DNA of 53,967 nucleotides from Bacillota bacterium (GTDB lineage Bacteria; Bacillota; Bacilli; Bacillales_A; Planococcaceae). Shown one piece after another: positions 1-7,985 of this stretch (position 1 is the first letter of the stretch; every line of letters starts with the position of its first letter). The notes beneath the pieces were generated by a model. It made no database searches. It saw nothing but the letters and a program-made list of their open reading frames with translations, and was not told where the DNA came from. The DNA lies in the NCBI GenBank assembly GCA_023405135.1, contig JAEXYZ010000007.1, positions 1 to 53,967 on the forward strand, given 5' to 3'. Both the position numbers and the translations under genes were made by a program.

Positions 1-204
1 GCCTATTCTTCGTGGCAACGTGGCAGTAATGAAAATGGAAATGGTCTCTTACGTGAATTTTTTCCAAAGAAAACAAACTTCGATCAAGTCACAGAAGATG
101 AGATGAAACAAGCACTTCAATTCATCAATCATCGACCAAGAAAATGTCTTGGTTGGAAAACTGCACATGAGGCGTTTCAGGAAGAACTGTTGCACTTAAT
201 TTGA
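1..204 (+). CDS. IS30-family transposase, C-terminal fragment (5' end outside the window)
   Basis: The open frame runs in from the window edge and stops with TGA at 202-204, giving 67 residues. It contains SNENGNGLLREFFPK, the region carrying the catalytic glutamate of the IS30 DDE domain (usual form NENxNGLLRxFFPK), followed by INHRPRKCLGWKTAHEAF, the typical end of IS30 transposases. The protein would cut and join the element's ends during transposition. The stop is followed by TTGACAAAG, resembling the right end of IS30 elements, so the element probably ends within about 10-30 bp. Whether the gene is intact upstream cannot be seen. Confidence 0.9.
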   Translation, partial: AYSSWQRGSNENGNGLLREFFPKKTNFDQVTEDEMKQALQFINHRPRKCLGWKTAHEAFQEELLHLI

Positions 205-397
205 CAAAGTATTTTAGTTAGTAGGAACACTAGGAAAAATATCCCTCGTTTACAAGTGAATATCTTTTTCTGAAGAACATTCCTGAAGACAAAAAAGAGT
301 GTAAACAAAGTCAAATTTAACTTTATATACACCTTTATTTGCCTATTTAGTCATTTATTTACTCATTAATTGCCAAGGATCGAGGATTTCTGCAATA

Positions 398-889
398 CTA
401 TTCATTTATTTCGTAAATTAAAGTATCAAATAATTTCCCATCTACATAAAGTAAAATCGCCCATTGTCCTGACTCTGGAATTTGAACGGATGAAGGAGCA
501 TGTGCATCGGCCCCATTGTTTTCCCCTCCTAATGTAAGTGACCAGTCAGTAGTTAATATCGGATAGACAGTTTCAGTTTCTTTATGGAAACCTACTACCG
601 TTAATTCTTTGCCAACAGGATTGCCATTTCCCCATAGGTGCCACATCCATTTTTGACCGTTTAGGCTCGGCATATCTGCACCAATAACACCGGATTTATT
701 TTCATTTCCGATGATTCCGCTATCGCCAAATTTTACTGCTTTTTGTTCCCAATCAATTGAATTAAAATCGCTTTCTTTTACGTAATTCGGGATATCTTCA
801 GATAATAAAACAGTTTGTTCCTTCGTGCACCCTACTATGAATAAACACACTCCTAGCATAATGAATGCCAATAACCTTTTTCTTCCCAT
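398..889 (-). CDS. DUF4871-type lipoprotein
   Basis: This 163-residue protein starts with a lipoprotein signal: positive MGRKR, a hydrophobic stretch and the lipobox IVGC with lipidated Cys at residue 21. It should be anchored on the outer face of the membrane. The remainder has no membrane segment. The motifs WMWHLWGN, DWSLTLGGENNGADAHAPSS and the ending SGQWAILLYVDGKLFDTLIYEI are as I remember for the Bacillus DUF4871 family, whose function is unknown. The ribosome site reads AGGAGG just before the start. It is a single gene lying between an IS30 end and the ger relics, and nothing suggests an operon. Confidence 0.7.
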   Translation of the reverse strand: MGRKRLLAFIMLGVCLFIVGCTKEQTVLLSEDIPNYVKESDFNSIDWEQKAVKFGDSGIIGNENKSGVIGADMPSLNGQKWMWHLWGNGNPVGKELTVVGFHKETETVYPILTTDWSLTLGGENNGADAHAPSSVQIPESGQWAILLYVDGKLFDTLIYEINE

Positions 890-1242
890 TAGCTTCCTCC
901 TATAAATGTCATTGTCAAGTACAACTATTGATCCTATTATTTAACAGACGGAGCGATGGTATAAAATGTTTCATTTTTACAGATTTCCCTAATTTATTAT
1001 AATTATAAAAATTATCTGGGTTATAAAACAGCGAGCTTAATCGTAAATTTTCTTATCAAACAGAGGGATATAGGCATTAACTTAATAATTAATCCAATGG
1101 TCTTACAATAAGGGAACTACTAAGAAACTTATGAATGAATAAAGACTATTATCTTGAAGCAATTTAATAGATTGACGTTTGTGCATAGGCACCAAAAACA
1201 ATTACTCCCTTGCCCATTCAGCATACTAAGTGCGATTTGTTT
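890..1242. other. Intergenic stretch without a supported gene
   Basis: This AT-rich stretch holds the ribosome site and presumably the promoter of the lipoprotein gene on its left side, and the downstream flank of the gerC remnant on its right. I see no convincing terminator, RNA gene or coding frame. A 67-codon frame on the plus strand from 1154 overlaps the gerC remnant, has no ribosome site and looks random. Confidence 0.5.
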
Positions 1243-1899
1243 TTATTTCGCCTTTAAACCTACCTCTTTAATCTTCACTTTTACTTTAACGTCGACAGTT
1301 ACATCTTTATATATTTCTCTCCACTTGTCAGATGTTCTTATTTCTTTATCCCAATAATTTCGTAGTTTAGCACGTACATACTCTCCGAAACCTAATATAT
1401 CTGACTGTTTTTCCTGCGTTTCCTTTATAAACTTTTCAAACTCTACTTTGAATGATTTTTGTGCAATACTCTCAATTCTTTTAATCGTCGAATTGTCATT
1501 AAGATTAATGTTGTTGCCATTTTTCCCTGTTATATTTCCAGTAATCTCAACAGAAATATTAAAATGAGGCTTTCCATTTTTTAATGTTACTTCATAATTG
1601 CTTTTTCGCTTAGTTGATTGAAACTGTACTGTTTCATTCTCTGTTATTTTAATAACAGCTGTTGAGCCTCCCGGATTATGTTCAATCAATCCATTTAAAT
1701 AAGCAATCTGGTACGGCTTTGTATGCCCAACTAATTTATTAGAACGAAAATAACCTATTCCACTAATTTGAATAATTTCTTTTGATTTAACTGTTATATA
1801 TGGTAAATAACCGTCTTGACCTTCATTTTCAAGAGCTATCCAAAACTTTCCTACTCTAATTTTCGGGAGTTTCCCCATTTTTATTGAAATATCAAGCAT
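1243..1899 (-). pseudogene. Headless gerC: C-terminal part of a Ger(x)C germinant-receptor lipoprotein
   Basis: The 218 residues match only the second half of GerAC/GerBC-type proteins, the lipid-anchored C subunit of spore germinant receptors (normally about 370-400 residues). LPKIRVGKFWIALENEG, ISGIGYFRSNKLVG and the C-terminal stretch GFGEYVRAKLRNYWDKE are family-typical. The signal peptide, lipobox and N-terminal domain are absent. The frame overlaps the end of the gerB tail by 19 bp, so the gerC head was deleted together with the true gerB end. Without the lipid anchor the product could not reach the membrane normally, so I treat it as a pseudogene. Confidence 0.75.
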
Positions 1900-3023
1900 A
1901 TCCCAACTTCCCTAATAAGGTTATACAGATGAATAATATTTTTGGGATACAGCGCAACAATAAAAACAATTGGCAGAATTAAATAAGATAAAACTCGATG
2001 ACTCTTAAGGTGAAAAAGTTGACTCCCGTTATATATAACAATCAAATATCCTGACAGTATCGTTGTAAAAGCAGAAAGAATCCATATAATTAAGAACAAA
2101 ATATCTAACCTTTCTAAAAGTTCAAAAGGGAGCTGAATCATAAAAGTCGCCGGAACGATTAATGCAAATGGGGAACCATCTACCATTAATACAACCCTGC
2201 CCTCAAGTAAATTTCCTACAGCTATATCTGGCCGTTCTGTATTTTTCACTTGAGGAAATGGCGACCTTGGATTATCTTGTATGAATTGTTCTATATACCC
2301 TGCATCGAGTATCCTATCAATATTAATTTTCTCCAGCCTCTGCTCAACGTCTTTAATTAAATTAGAATTAGCAATTCCTTCTATATAGAAAAGGCAAACA
2401 TTCGTTTTCGTTAAAGAGCCAATTTCTAATGACTTCACTCTAAAGTCTGGAATAGGTAAACGTTCCCTAAGTAACGCTACATTTGTTTCTAATGACTCAA
2501 TAAAACCATCCCGCGGCCCCCGAATGACTTGTTCTGTTTCCGGCTGCGTTATGCTACGTTTATCAAGATTTTTTGTATTGATAATAAATGCACTTTGAAT
2601 TCCATCAATTAATAAAATGGTATTTCCTCTCAAAAGATCATTAACAATGGATGTTAATTGATCCTTCATTGCAATTTCAGCATGAAAGATGCACTTTTTC
2701 ACGATTAAATCACTAATATTTTCGATAGGCTTCCCATCAACCATATAACCACTTGTAGCTACTAACAATGGTTCAATAATCTCTTTACCAATACTCTCTT
2801 TGTCTACTAAGCTACAAAGAAAAATAAAGTAGCATGCGTTTCACCAAATATCTCTATTTCTTGATCTAAAATCATGTTCTTTACTAAACTGTTGTTTAAT
2901 AGTGCCAACAACTTCTTTATACGTAAATTTTATTTGTTCTTTTTTTAGATTATTGTCATTTTCAGATGGAGGATTTTGAGATTCCTGTAGGTTTTTTTTA
3001 GCAAAAGTTCGCCAAAATTTCAT
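1881..3023 (-). pseudogene. Broken gerA-gerB chimera (germinant receptor A subunit fused to the B-subunit tail)
   Basis: The GerA reading frame starts at 3023 (MKFWRTFAKKN), reaches an in-frame TGA at 2841-2843 after codon 60, then continues in the same frame with LVDKESIGKEIIEPLL and the core GerA domain (GPRDGFIESLETNVALLRERL, ERPDIAVGNLLEGRVVLMVDGSPFALIVPATF). Around 2120-2135 it switches without a frame change to ERLDILFLIIWILSAFTT, the last helices of a GerB spore permease. The GerA membrane C-terminus and most of GerB are gone. In intact operons GerA (about 490 residues) and GerB (about 365) form the inner-membrane nutrient receptor of the spore. This is a deletion derivative plus one nonsense mutation, so no functional receptor is expected. 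Confidence 0.8.
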
Positions 3024-3056
3024 TGTACTTTTCTCCTTAAAAATAAGCTTAAAACA

Positions 3057-3083
3057 CTTTTTTCACTACTTCTGTAGTGAAAA
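3057..3083. promoter_or_regulatory. Hairpin/inverted repeat upstream of the gerA remnant
   Basis: TTTTCACTAC-ttct-GTAGTGAAAA is a perfect inverted repeat 35-60 bp upstream of the gerA start. It could be an operator or part of a terminator for leftward transcription. There is no clear run of T after it, so I favour a protein-binding site. The regulator is unknown. Confidence 0.4.
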
Positions 3084-3306
3084 CTAGTATAACTAAAGGA
3101 ATAAGTATCAATACACTTTTTGGATAATATAAGAAGATAAACCTATTATAGACACAACTTATTCCCTAATTTTTTGTAAAATTAAAGATATATTTTTAAT
3201 GCTTTTTTGTATAATTATGAACATAGTCGTATATATACTTTATGAGTGGATAAACTCATTAGGAACTCAAACTTTCTTTCGAGCGGATCTATCTTATCCA
3301 TAAAAT

Positions 3307-3360
3307 TAAAAAGGACTAATCAAAAATGAGTAAACCTCTCACTTTTAATTAGCCCTTTTA
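3307..3360 (-). terminator. Intrinsic terminator of the arsenic operon
   Basis: A long stem pairs AAAAAGG.CTAAT.AAAA with TTTT.ATTAG.CCTTTT immediately after the arsC stop codon. Read on the minus strand the stem is followed by a T-rich tail. Confidence 0.75.
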
Positions 3361-3366
3361 TAATTA

Positions 3367-3786
3367 TTATTCTTCGGTTTCAGCAAACCTTTTAATTCTT
3401 TCACCAATCTCATCACGAACTCGTTGGAAAAATGCCCATTTCTCTTCCTCGGTTCCTTGAGCTTTTGCTGGATCATCAAAGCCCCAATGCTCACGTTTAA
3501 CTGAAGGCGGTGTAATAGGACATTTATCTGCTGCATCTCCACATAATGTAACGACTAAATCTGCATTGTTTAATATTTCATTATCTATAATATCTGAAGT
3601 TTGATTAGAAATATCAATACCTACTTCATTCATCGCTTTAATTGCATTCGGATTTACTCCATGTGCCTCGATACCAGCACTTTTCACTTCCCATCCAGCA
3701 GGTAAAAACTTTTTTGCCCATCCTTCTGCCATTTGGCTTCTACATGAATTTCCTGTACATAAGAAATAAATTGTTTTGTTCGTCAT
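3367..3786 (-). CDS. arsC: Arsenate reductase, thioredoxin-coupled
   Basis: The 139-residue cytoplasmic enzyme reduces arsenate to arsenite for export by the neighbouring pump. It has the low-molecular-weight phosphatase loop CTGNSCRS with Cys10 and Cys15, then the relay cysteines Cys82 and Cys89 in TLCGDAADKCP. These are the positions known from B. subtilis and S. aureus ArsC, and EHWGFDDPA is also conserved. Length matches the family exactly. It is the last gene of arsR-arsB-arsC, 11 bp after arsB, and is followed by a terminator. All catalytic residues are present, so it should be functional. Confidence 0.97.
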   Translation of the reverse strand: MTNKTIYFLCTGNSCRSQMAEGWAKKFLPAGWEVKSAGIEAHGVNPNAIKAMNEVGIDISNQTSDIIDNEILNNADLVVTLCGDAADKCPITPPSVKREHWGFDDPAKAQGTEEEKWAFFQRVRDEIGERIKRFAETEE

Positions 3787-3797
3787 AATAGTCTCCT

Positions 3798-5096
3798 TTA
3801 AAATAAAATAAGCGTTACGAATAAACCTAATAATGTGAAGAACAGAATTGGGATAGTTAAAATAATACCTGTTTTAAAATACGTTCCCCAAGAGATTTTC
3901 ACGCCTTTTTGTGAAAGAACATGAAGCCAAACTAAAGTTGCTAATGAACCGATTGGTGTAATTTTAGGACCGAGATCAGATCCAATCACATTGGCATAAA
4001 TAAGTGCTTCCCTGACAATTTCTGTAGTATTCGTTTCTGCAATTGCTAATGCGTCAATCATTACAGTTGGTAAATTGTTCATGACAGAAGATAAGAGTGC
4101 CGCAATAAAGCCCATCGCGATTGTACCGACAAATAATCCTTGCTCAGCAAAATATTCAATGACACTAGATAAGGAATTCGTTAACCATGCATTACCTAAC
4201 CCATAAACAACTACATACATTCCGATTGAGAAAAATACGATATTCCATGGTGCACCTTTAACAACAGCTGTCGTATTAACTGCTTTGCTTCTTCTAGCCA
4301 TTAGTAAGAAAAAGATTGCGATGATACCCGCCACAAAAGAAACAGGAACATGAATAAATTCACTTGTAAAGTATCCGATTAATAATATTGCGAGCACAAA
4401 CCATGAAAGACGAAACATTTTATAATCTTTTATTGCTTCTTTTGGAGCTCTTAATTTTGATAAATCATAATTTGCTGGAATATTTTTTCTAAAATAAATT
4501 AATAAAACGGTAATCGTTGCAATTAAAGAAAAAATGTTTGGAATCATCATTCTTGTAGCGTATTCTACGAAACCAATATTAAAGAAATCTGCTGATACGA
4601 TGTTCACTAGATTACTTACTATGAACGGCAAGGAAGTTGTATCAGCTATAAATCCACTTGCCATAATAAATGGAAATATCATTTTTTCTTTGAAATTTAA
4701 ATTTTGAACCATCGCTAAAACAATAGGTGTTAAAATTAAAGCCGCCCCGTCATTAGCAAATAATGCAGAAACGATTGCTCCTAGAATACTTACATATACA
4801 AACATTCGAATGCCATTACCTTTAGCGAATCTTGCCATATGTAATGCTGCCCATTCAAATAATCCAATTTCATCTAAAATAATCGAAATTAAAATAATTG
4901 CAATAAAAGTTAACGTTGCATTCCAAGTAATGCCAACAACTTCTGCAACATCATGAAAATCTACAACACCAACGAATAAAGCTAGTATTGCTCCTCCACA
5001 CGCGGTCCAGCCTATATTTAAACCTTTTGGCTGCCAGATAACAAATATAAGTGTTATTAAAAATATCAATGATGCCAATATTGGAGTAATCAACAA
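3798..5096 (-). CDS. arsB: Arsenite efflux pump, ArsB type
   Basis: A 432-residue integral membrane protein of the ArsB/ion-transporter superfamily, with about twelve hydrophobic segments. Family marks include FANDGAALILTPIVLAM in the first half and SSVMNNLPTVMIDALAI in the second, the paired re-entrant loops of the two inverted halves. It exports arsenite, and probably antimonite, across the cytoplasmic membrane, driven by the proton motive force because no ArsA ATPase is encoded here. It lies between arsR (11 bp upstream) and arsC (11 bp downstream), so the three are one transcript. It is not the unrelated Acr3 type. Confidence 0.95.
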   Translation of the reverse strand: MLITPILASLIFLITLIFVIWQPKGLNIGWTACGGAILALFVGVVDFHDVAEVVGITWNATLTFIAIILISIILDEIGLFEWAALHMARFAKGNGIRMFVYVSILGAIVSALFANDGAALILTPIVLAMVQNLNFKEKMIFPFIMASGFIADTTSLPFIVSNLVNIVSADFFNIGFVEYATRMMIPNIFSLIATITVLLIYFRKNIPANYDLSKLRAPKEAIKDYKMFRLSWFVLAILLIGYFTSEFIHVPVSFVAGIIAIFFLLMARRSKAVNTTAVVKGAPWNIVFFSIGMYVVVYGLGNAWLTNSLSSVIEYFAEQGLFVGTIAMGFIAALLSSVMNNLPTVMIDALAIAETNTTEIVREALIYANVIGSDLGPKITPIGSLATLVWLHVLSQKGVKISWGTYFKTGIILTIPILFFTLLGLFVTLILF

Positions 5097-5107
5097 ACTC
5101 CCTCCTC

Positions 5108-5452
5108 CTACTCACAAATAATGCGTAATCCTTGTTCTTTTAGTTTTTGTAGATGAAAATCTTGATTTGGGAGATGTTGAAGTAAGCTTTTAACAAGAGG
5201 AAAAAACTCACATTGTCTATTTAAAGAGTAAATAATCCACTGCCCTTTTTTCGTTTCTCGAACTAGTCCTACATCTTTTAATTTACGAATATGCTGACTA
5301 ATGGCTGGCTGACTCACTTTAAATACTTCTACAAACTCACATACACAATAATCATGAGATTCTAACATTTTAATCATCGTTAAACGCGTTTTATCACCTA
5401 ACAATTTCAAAATTGTAGCTGTTGTATCTATTTCCATCCCTACTGAATTCAA
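5108..5452 (-). CDS. arsR: ArsR arsenite-responsive repressor
   Basis: This 114-residue winged-helix repressor carries the arsenite ligand motif YCVCEF (Cys36, Cys38) at the start of the recognition region, followed by VSQPAISQHIRKLKDVGLV, the DNA-reading helix, and the beta wing. Arsenite binding releases it from DNA. The start is TTG: GGAGG sits 8 bp before it, while the ATG five codons later has no such site. It is first in the operon, with a palindromic operator 35-55 bp upstream, so it should autoregulate arsRBC. Confidence 0.95.
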   Translation of the reverse strand: MNSVGMEIDTTATILKLLGDKTRLTMIKMLESHDYCVCEFVEVFKVSQPAISQHIRKLKDVGLVRETKKGQWIIYSLNRQCEFFPLVKSLLQHLPNQDFHLQKLKEQGLRIICE

Positions 5453-5487
5453 TTAATTCACCTCCGAATATAAGCTATTGTATAAAC

Positions 5488-5507
5488 ATATAAGTATATA
5501 CTTATAT
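5488..5507. promoter_or_regulatory. Putative ArsR operator, 20-bp perfect palindrome
   Basis: ATATAAGTATATACTTATAT is perfectly self-complementary and sits 35-55 bp upstream of the arsR start, where the promoter core is expected. ArsR dimers bind such AT-rich palindromes. Binding by this ArsR is inferred from position. Confidence 0.75.
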
Positions 5508-5555
5508 AATAAATCGCTTATATAATGCTTTCAATACCTCTAAATGATGCCTCAT

Positions 5556-5605
5556 ATAAAAAGAGTTTAAGGAAAGTCATTCATAGCGAACTTTCCTTAA
5601 ACTCT
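5556..5605 (-). terminator. Intrinsic terminator of the aminotransferase gene
   Basis: AGAGTTTAAGGAAAGT (5562-5577) pairs perfectly over 16 bp with ACTTTCCTTAAACTCT (5590-5605). On the minus strand it is followed by TTTTTAT. It isolates the aminotransferase from the ars operon. Confidence 0.85.
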
Positions 5606-5647
5606 CTCTAAAGCATCTTAATTTAAAATAATCCTTCTAATTCTTAC

Positions 5648-6844
5648 TTACACAATTTGCTTTTCAACAGATAAAGCATATAAAATTTTACCTAAACGTT
5701 TAATACCTTCTTCAATTACTTCTGGAGAAGAATTTGTATAGTTTAAACGCAATGTATTGACGTTTGTTTTGCTTGTATAGAATGGGTCCCCCGGTACAAA
5801 GGCAACTTTTTCTTCCATTGCTTTATAGAAGAAATCAAGAGCAGATGTGCCTTCTTCTAATGTTACCCAAATAAACATACCGCCATCTGGTTTTGTGTAC
5901 TTAACAGTTGGTGGGAAGTATTTAGCAATAGCGTTCAGCATAGCATTTGCTTGTGTTTGGTACAGATTTATAATTTTCTCAACATGAGATTCTAAATCAT
6001 TATTCATTAAATAATCATGAATTACAATTTGAGAGAAAATATTGGTGTGTAAATCTGTTGCCTGTTTTGCTGTATTAATATGATGCATCAACTCTTTATT
6101 TTTCGTTACGATATAGCCAAGACGCATCCCAGGCGTTACGATTTTTGAGAATGAACCAAGCAATACCGAGTTTTCGAAGCGACTAGCACCGATATAAGGT
6201 AATTGCTCTCCATTCCAACGTAAATCACCATACGGATCATCTTCTATCAGTACGACATCATAGTTTTTAACTACTTCATAAACAGCTTCACGATTTTCTC
6301 TTGAATACGTAATTCCAGTTGGGTTATGGAAGTTCGGTACAGCGTAAATAAATTTAATATTCTGATTATTTTTGAGCGTATTTTCCAATTGCTCAACATC
6401 TAATCCTTCTTCTTCTAATGGAACTGCGTAGAAGCTTGGTTCTGCCAAAGTAAATGCTTGGATAGCACCGAGATAACCTGGCTCCTCCATTACAATGCCT
6501 TCCCCTTTATTAATTAGCACTTGTGATATTAATTCTAATGCTTGCTGAGATCCAGTTGTTATTAAAATGTCTTCAGGATCAAAATCTAAGCCGAAGTTTT
6601 TCTTATATTTGTTTGCAATGTATTGACGTAATGGTAAATACCCTTCAGTAGTTGAATATTGGAATAATTTTGCTCCATTTTCTTCAATTGCATGATTGAT
6701 TGAATGTTGTAGTTCATCAATTGGAAATGAAATAGGATTTGGTAAACCTCCAGCAAACGAAATGACGTCAGGCGCATCTGTCACTTTAAGTATATTTCGA
6801 ATGAATGATGATGGAGTGTTTAAAATTTTTTCTGAGTACTTCAT
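5648..6844 (-). CDS. PLP-dependent fold-type I aminotransferase (LysN/2-aminoadipate transaminase-like)
   Basis: The 398-residue enzyme has the layout of the LysN/MocR-catalytic subfamily: substrate-side loop SFAGGLPNP (residues 29-37), cofactor loop TTGSQQALEL, NFHNPTG, the Asp that contacts the pyridine nitrogen in LIEDDPYG (about 202) and the Schiff-base lysine in GSFSKIVTPGMRLGY (Lys234). There is no N-terminal GntR DNA-binding domain, so it is an enzyme and not a MocR regulator. Likely substrates are 2-oxo acids such as 2-oxoadipate or branched/aromatic 2-oxo acids with glutamate. The sequence does not decide which. It is transcribed alone, with its own terminator and a possible operator upstream. 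Confidence 0.85.
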   Translation of the reverse strand: MKYSEKILNTPSSFIRNILKVTDAPDVISFAGGLPNPISFPIDELQHSINHAIEENGAKLFQYSTTEGYLPLRQYIANKYKKNFGLDFDPEDILITTGSQQALELISQVLINKGEGIVMEEPGYLGAIQAFTLAEPSFYAVPLEEEGLDVEQLENTLKNNQNIKFIYAVPNFHNPTGITYSRENREAVYEVVKNYDVVLIEDDPYGDLRWNGEQLPYIGASRFENSVLLGSFSKIVTPGMRLGYIVTKNKELMHHINTAKQATDLHTNIFSQIVIHDYLMNNDLESHVEKIINLYQTQANAMLNAIAKYFPPTVKYTKPDGGMFIWVTLEEGTSALDFFYKAMEEKVAFVPGDPFYTSKTNVNTLRLNYTNSSPEVIEEGIKRLGKILYALSVEKQIV

Positions 6845-6873
6845 TTAAGTTTCCCTCTTTTTCGGAATAGTCG

Positions 6874-6919
6874 CTGATAGGATTTATAAAATCAAATCAG
6901 TGTTATCAGATTTTATCAG
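6874..6919. promoter_or_regulatory. Inverted-repeat cluster upstream of the aminotransferase
   Basis: CTGATA and AAAATC on the left are mirrored by GATTTTATCAG on the right, and CTGAT occurs three times on the minus strand within about 35 bp. The site lies 30-75 bp before the start codon, a position typical for an operator. The cognate regulator is not apparent. Confidence 0.35.
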
Positions 6920-7150
6920 ACTATTTAAAAAATTTCAAAGGAAAATTTATTAATTATTGTTAAAATGTCAAGAATATTTAACTTTTTTAAGATTAAAACT
7001 CTTTAAATTGCTCGAAGAACCTTTATTTAATCAACTTTACGAAGGGAATATTCTAACTTTTGATTTAGAAAAAAATTTTTTATATTCACATGTTTATGTT
7101 ACATTCAAATTGCTGTTAATCCATATTTTCGCATTGAAATTTAAAGATAC

Positions 7151-7190
7151 TAAAGGGGACATCTCAAAATGACTTTCAGACGCCCCCCTT
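7151..7190 (-). terminator. Intrinsic terminator of the YdhK-like gene
   Basis: On the minus strand AAGGGGGGCGTCT pairs imperfectly with AGATGTCCCCTT, and the gene's stop codon lies about 15 bp before the stem. The T-run is short, so efficiency is uncertain. Confidence 0.55.
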
Positions 7191-7203
7191 ACAAAAGTTC
7201 TTT

Positions 7204-7806
7204 TTATTCAGCAGATTTTAATTCACTTTCTTTTAACCATTTATGATTTGCTACTGTTTCTCCTGTCGTTGTTGTGAAATTCACCATGTAAACCGTAGTA
7301 TCTTCTACTGTATCGATGACACCAGTGGCACCTTTCATACCCGGCTCATGATCTGCATTAATAATAATTTCTGCACCTTGATCTAATGTTTTTTCCCCAA
7401 GACCGTCTATTTCTTCTTTAATAACCCATTTATGATTTTCTTGATACTCATTTCCATTTGTAGGTGTATAAGAGACTGAATAAACGGTTGTTTCATAAGC
7501 TCCAACGATTGTTCCTTCAGATCCTAACATGCCTTCCATATGATCTCCTTCAATAATTACTTTGCTGCCAACTGGGAATTTTGGGTTTTCAGCTTCCTTT
7601 AATCCTTCTGGAACTTCACCTGTACTCGAATGGTTTGGAAGAGCTGTATCACCATCCTCATGCTTGTCCATTTCTTCGTTGTTATTCGTTACGTTTGTAC
7701 CAGTTTCTGTAGTATCCCCTTTATTTGTGTCATTCCAACCACAAGCAGTAAGTAATAATGTTGCAAAAAGTGAAGTAATTACTACGAACAATTTGTTTTT
7801 CATCAT
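7204..7806 (-). CDS. YdhK/DUF1541 lipoprotein with two repeats
   Basis: This 200-residue surface lipoprotein has the lipobox LLTAC (Cys22). A low-complexity, Asn/Thr/Glu-rich linker follows (about 25-75). Two copies of the DUF1541 unit then appear: GSKVIIEGDHMEGMLGSEGTI...NHKWV and GAEIIINADHEPGMKGATGVI...NHKWL, each ending in NHKW. The repeats carry His and Met residues (DHMEGM, DHEPGM) that could bind a soft metal. The family has unknown biochemistry but is often found beside copper genes, and here it lies 180 bp downstream of copA on the same strand, though a terminator separates them. A role in extracytoplasmic copper handling is an inference. Confidence 0.8.
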   Translation of the reverse strand: MMKNKLFVVITSLFATLLLTACGWNDTNKGDTTETGTNVTNNNEEMDKHEDGDTALPNHSSTGEVPEGLKEAENPKFPVGSKVIIEGDHMEGMLGSEGTIVGAYETTVYSVSYTPTNGNEYQENHKWVIKEEIDGLGEKTLDQGAEIIINADHEPGMKGATGVIDTVEDTTVYMVNFTTTTGETVANHKWLKESELKSAE

Positions 7807-7911
7807 ATACCTCCTAAAATTTAAAATTTCTACTTTTATTTAAAGGATGAACTTTAAACTATTTTCTATTCAAAAAGTTAGTTCTAATTCAAGAACGCTT
7901 TTTTTAAGAAA

Positions 7912-7940
7912 TAAAAAAGAAGCTAAATGATAGCTTCTCT
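7912..7940 (-). terminator. Intrinsic terminator of copA
   Basis: AGAAGCT (7918-7924) pairs with AGCTTCT (7932-7938) across a 7-nt loop, followed on the minus strand by TTTTTTATTT. It lies about 45 bp after the copA stop. Confidence 0.75.
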
Positions 7941-7985
7941 TTTAATATTCAGCATTAAAATAAGTATGCCCATATTTATTTTTAA

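Noticed and set aside
3057..3083. A BlaI/CopY-type operator near gerA
   Set aside because: The site lacks the TACA-N2-TGTA core and no BlaI/CopY regulator is near. Kept only as an unassigned inverted repeat.
6957..7172. A 71-codon plus-strand frame between the aminotransferase and YdhK-like genes
   Set aside because: AT-rich Leu/Phe text, no ribosome site and it runs into the terminator stem.
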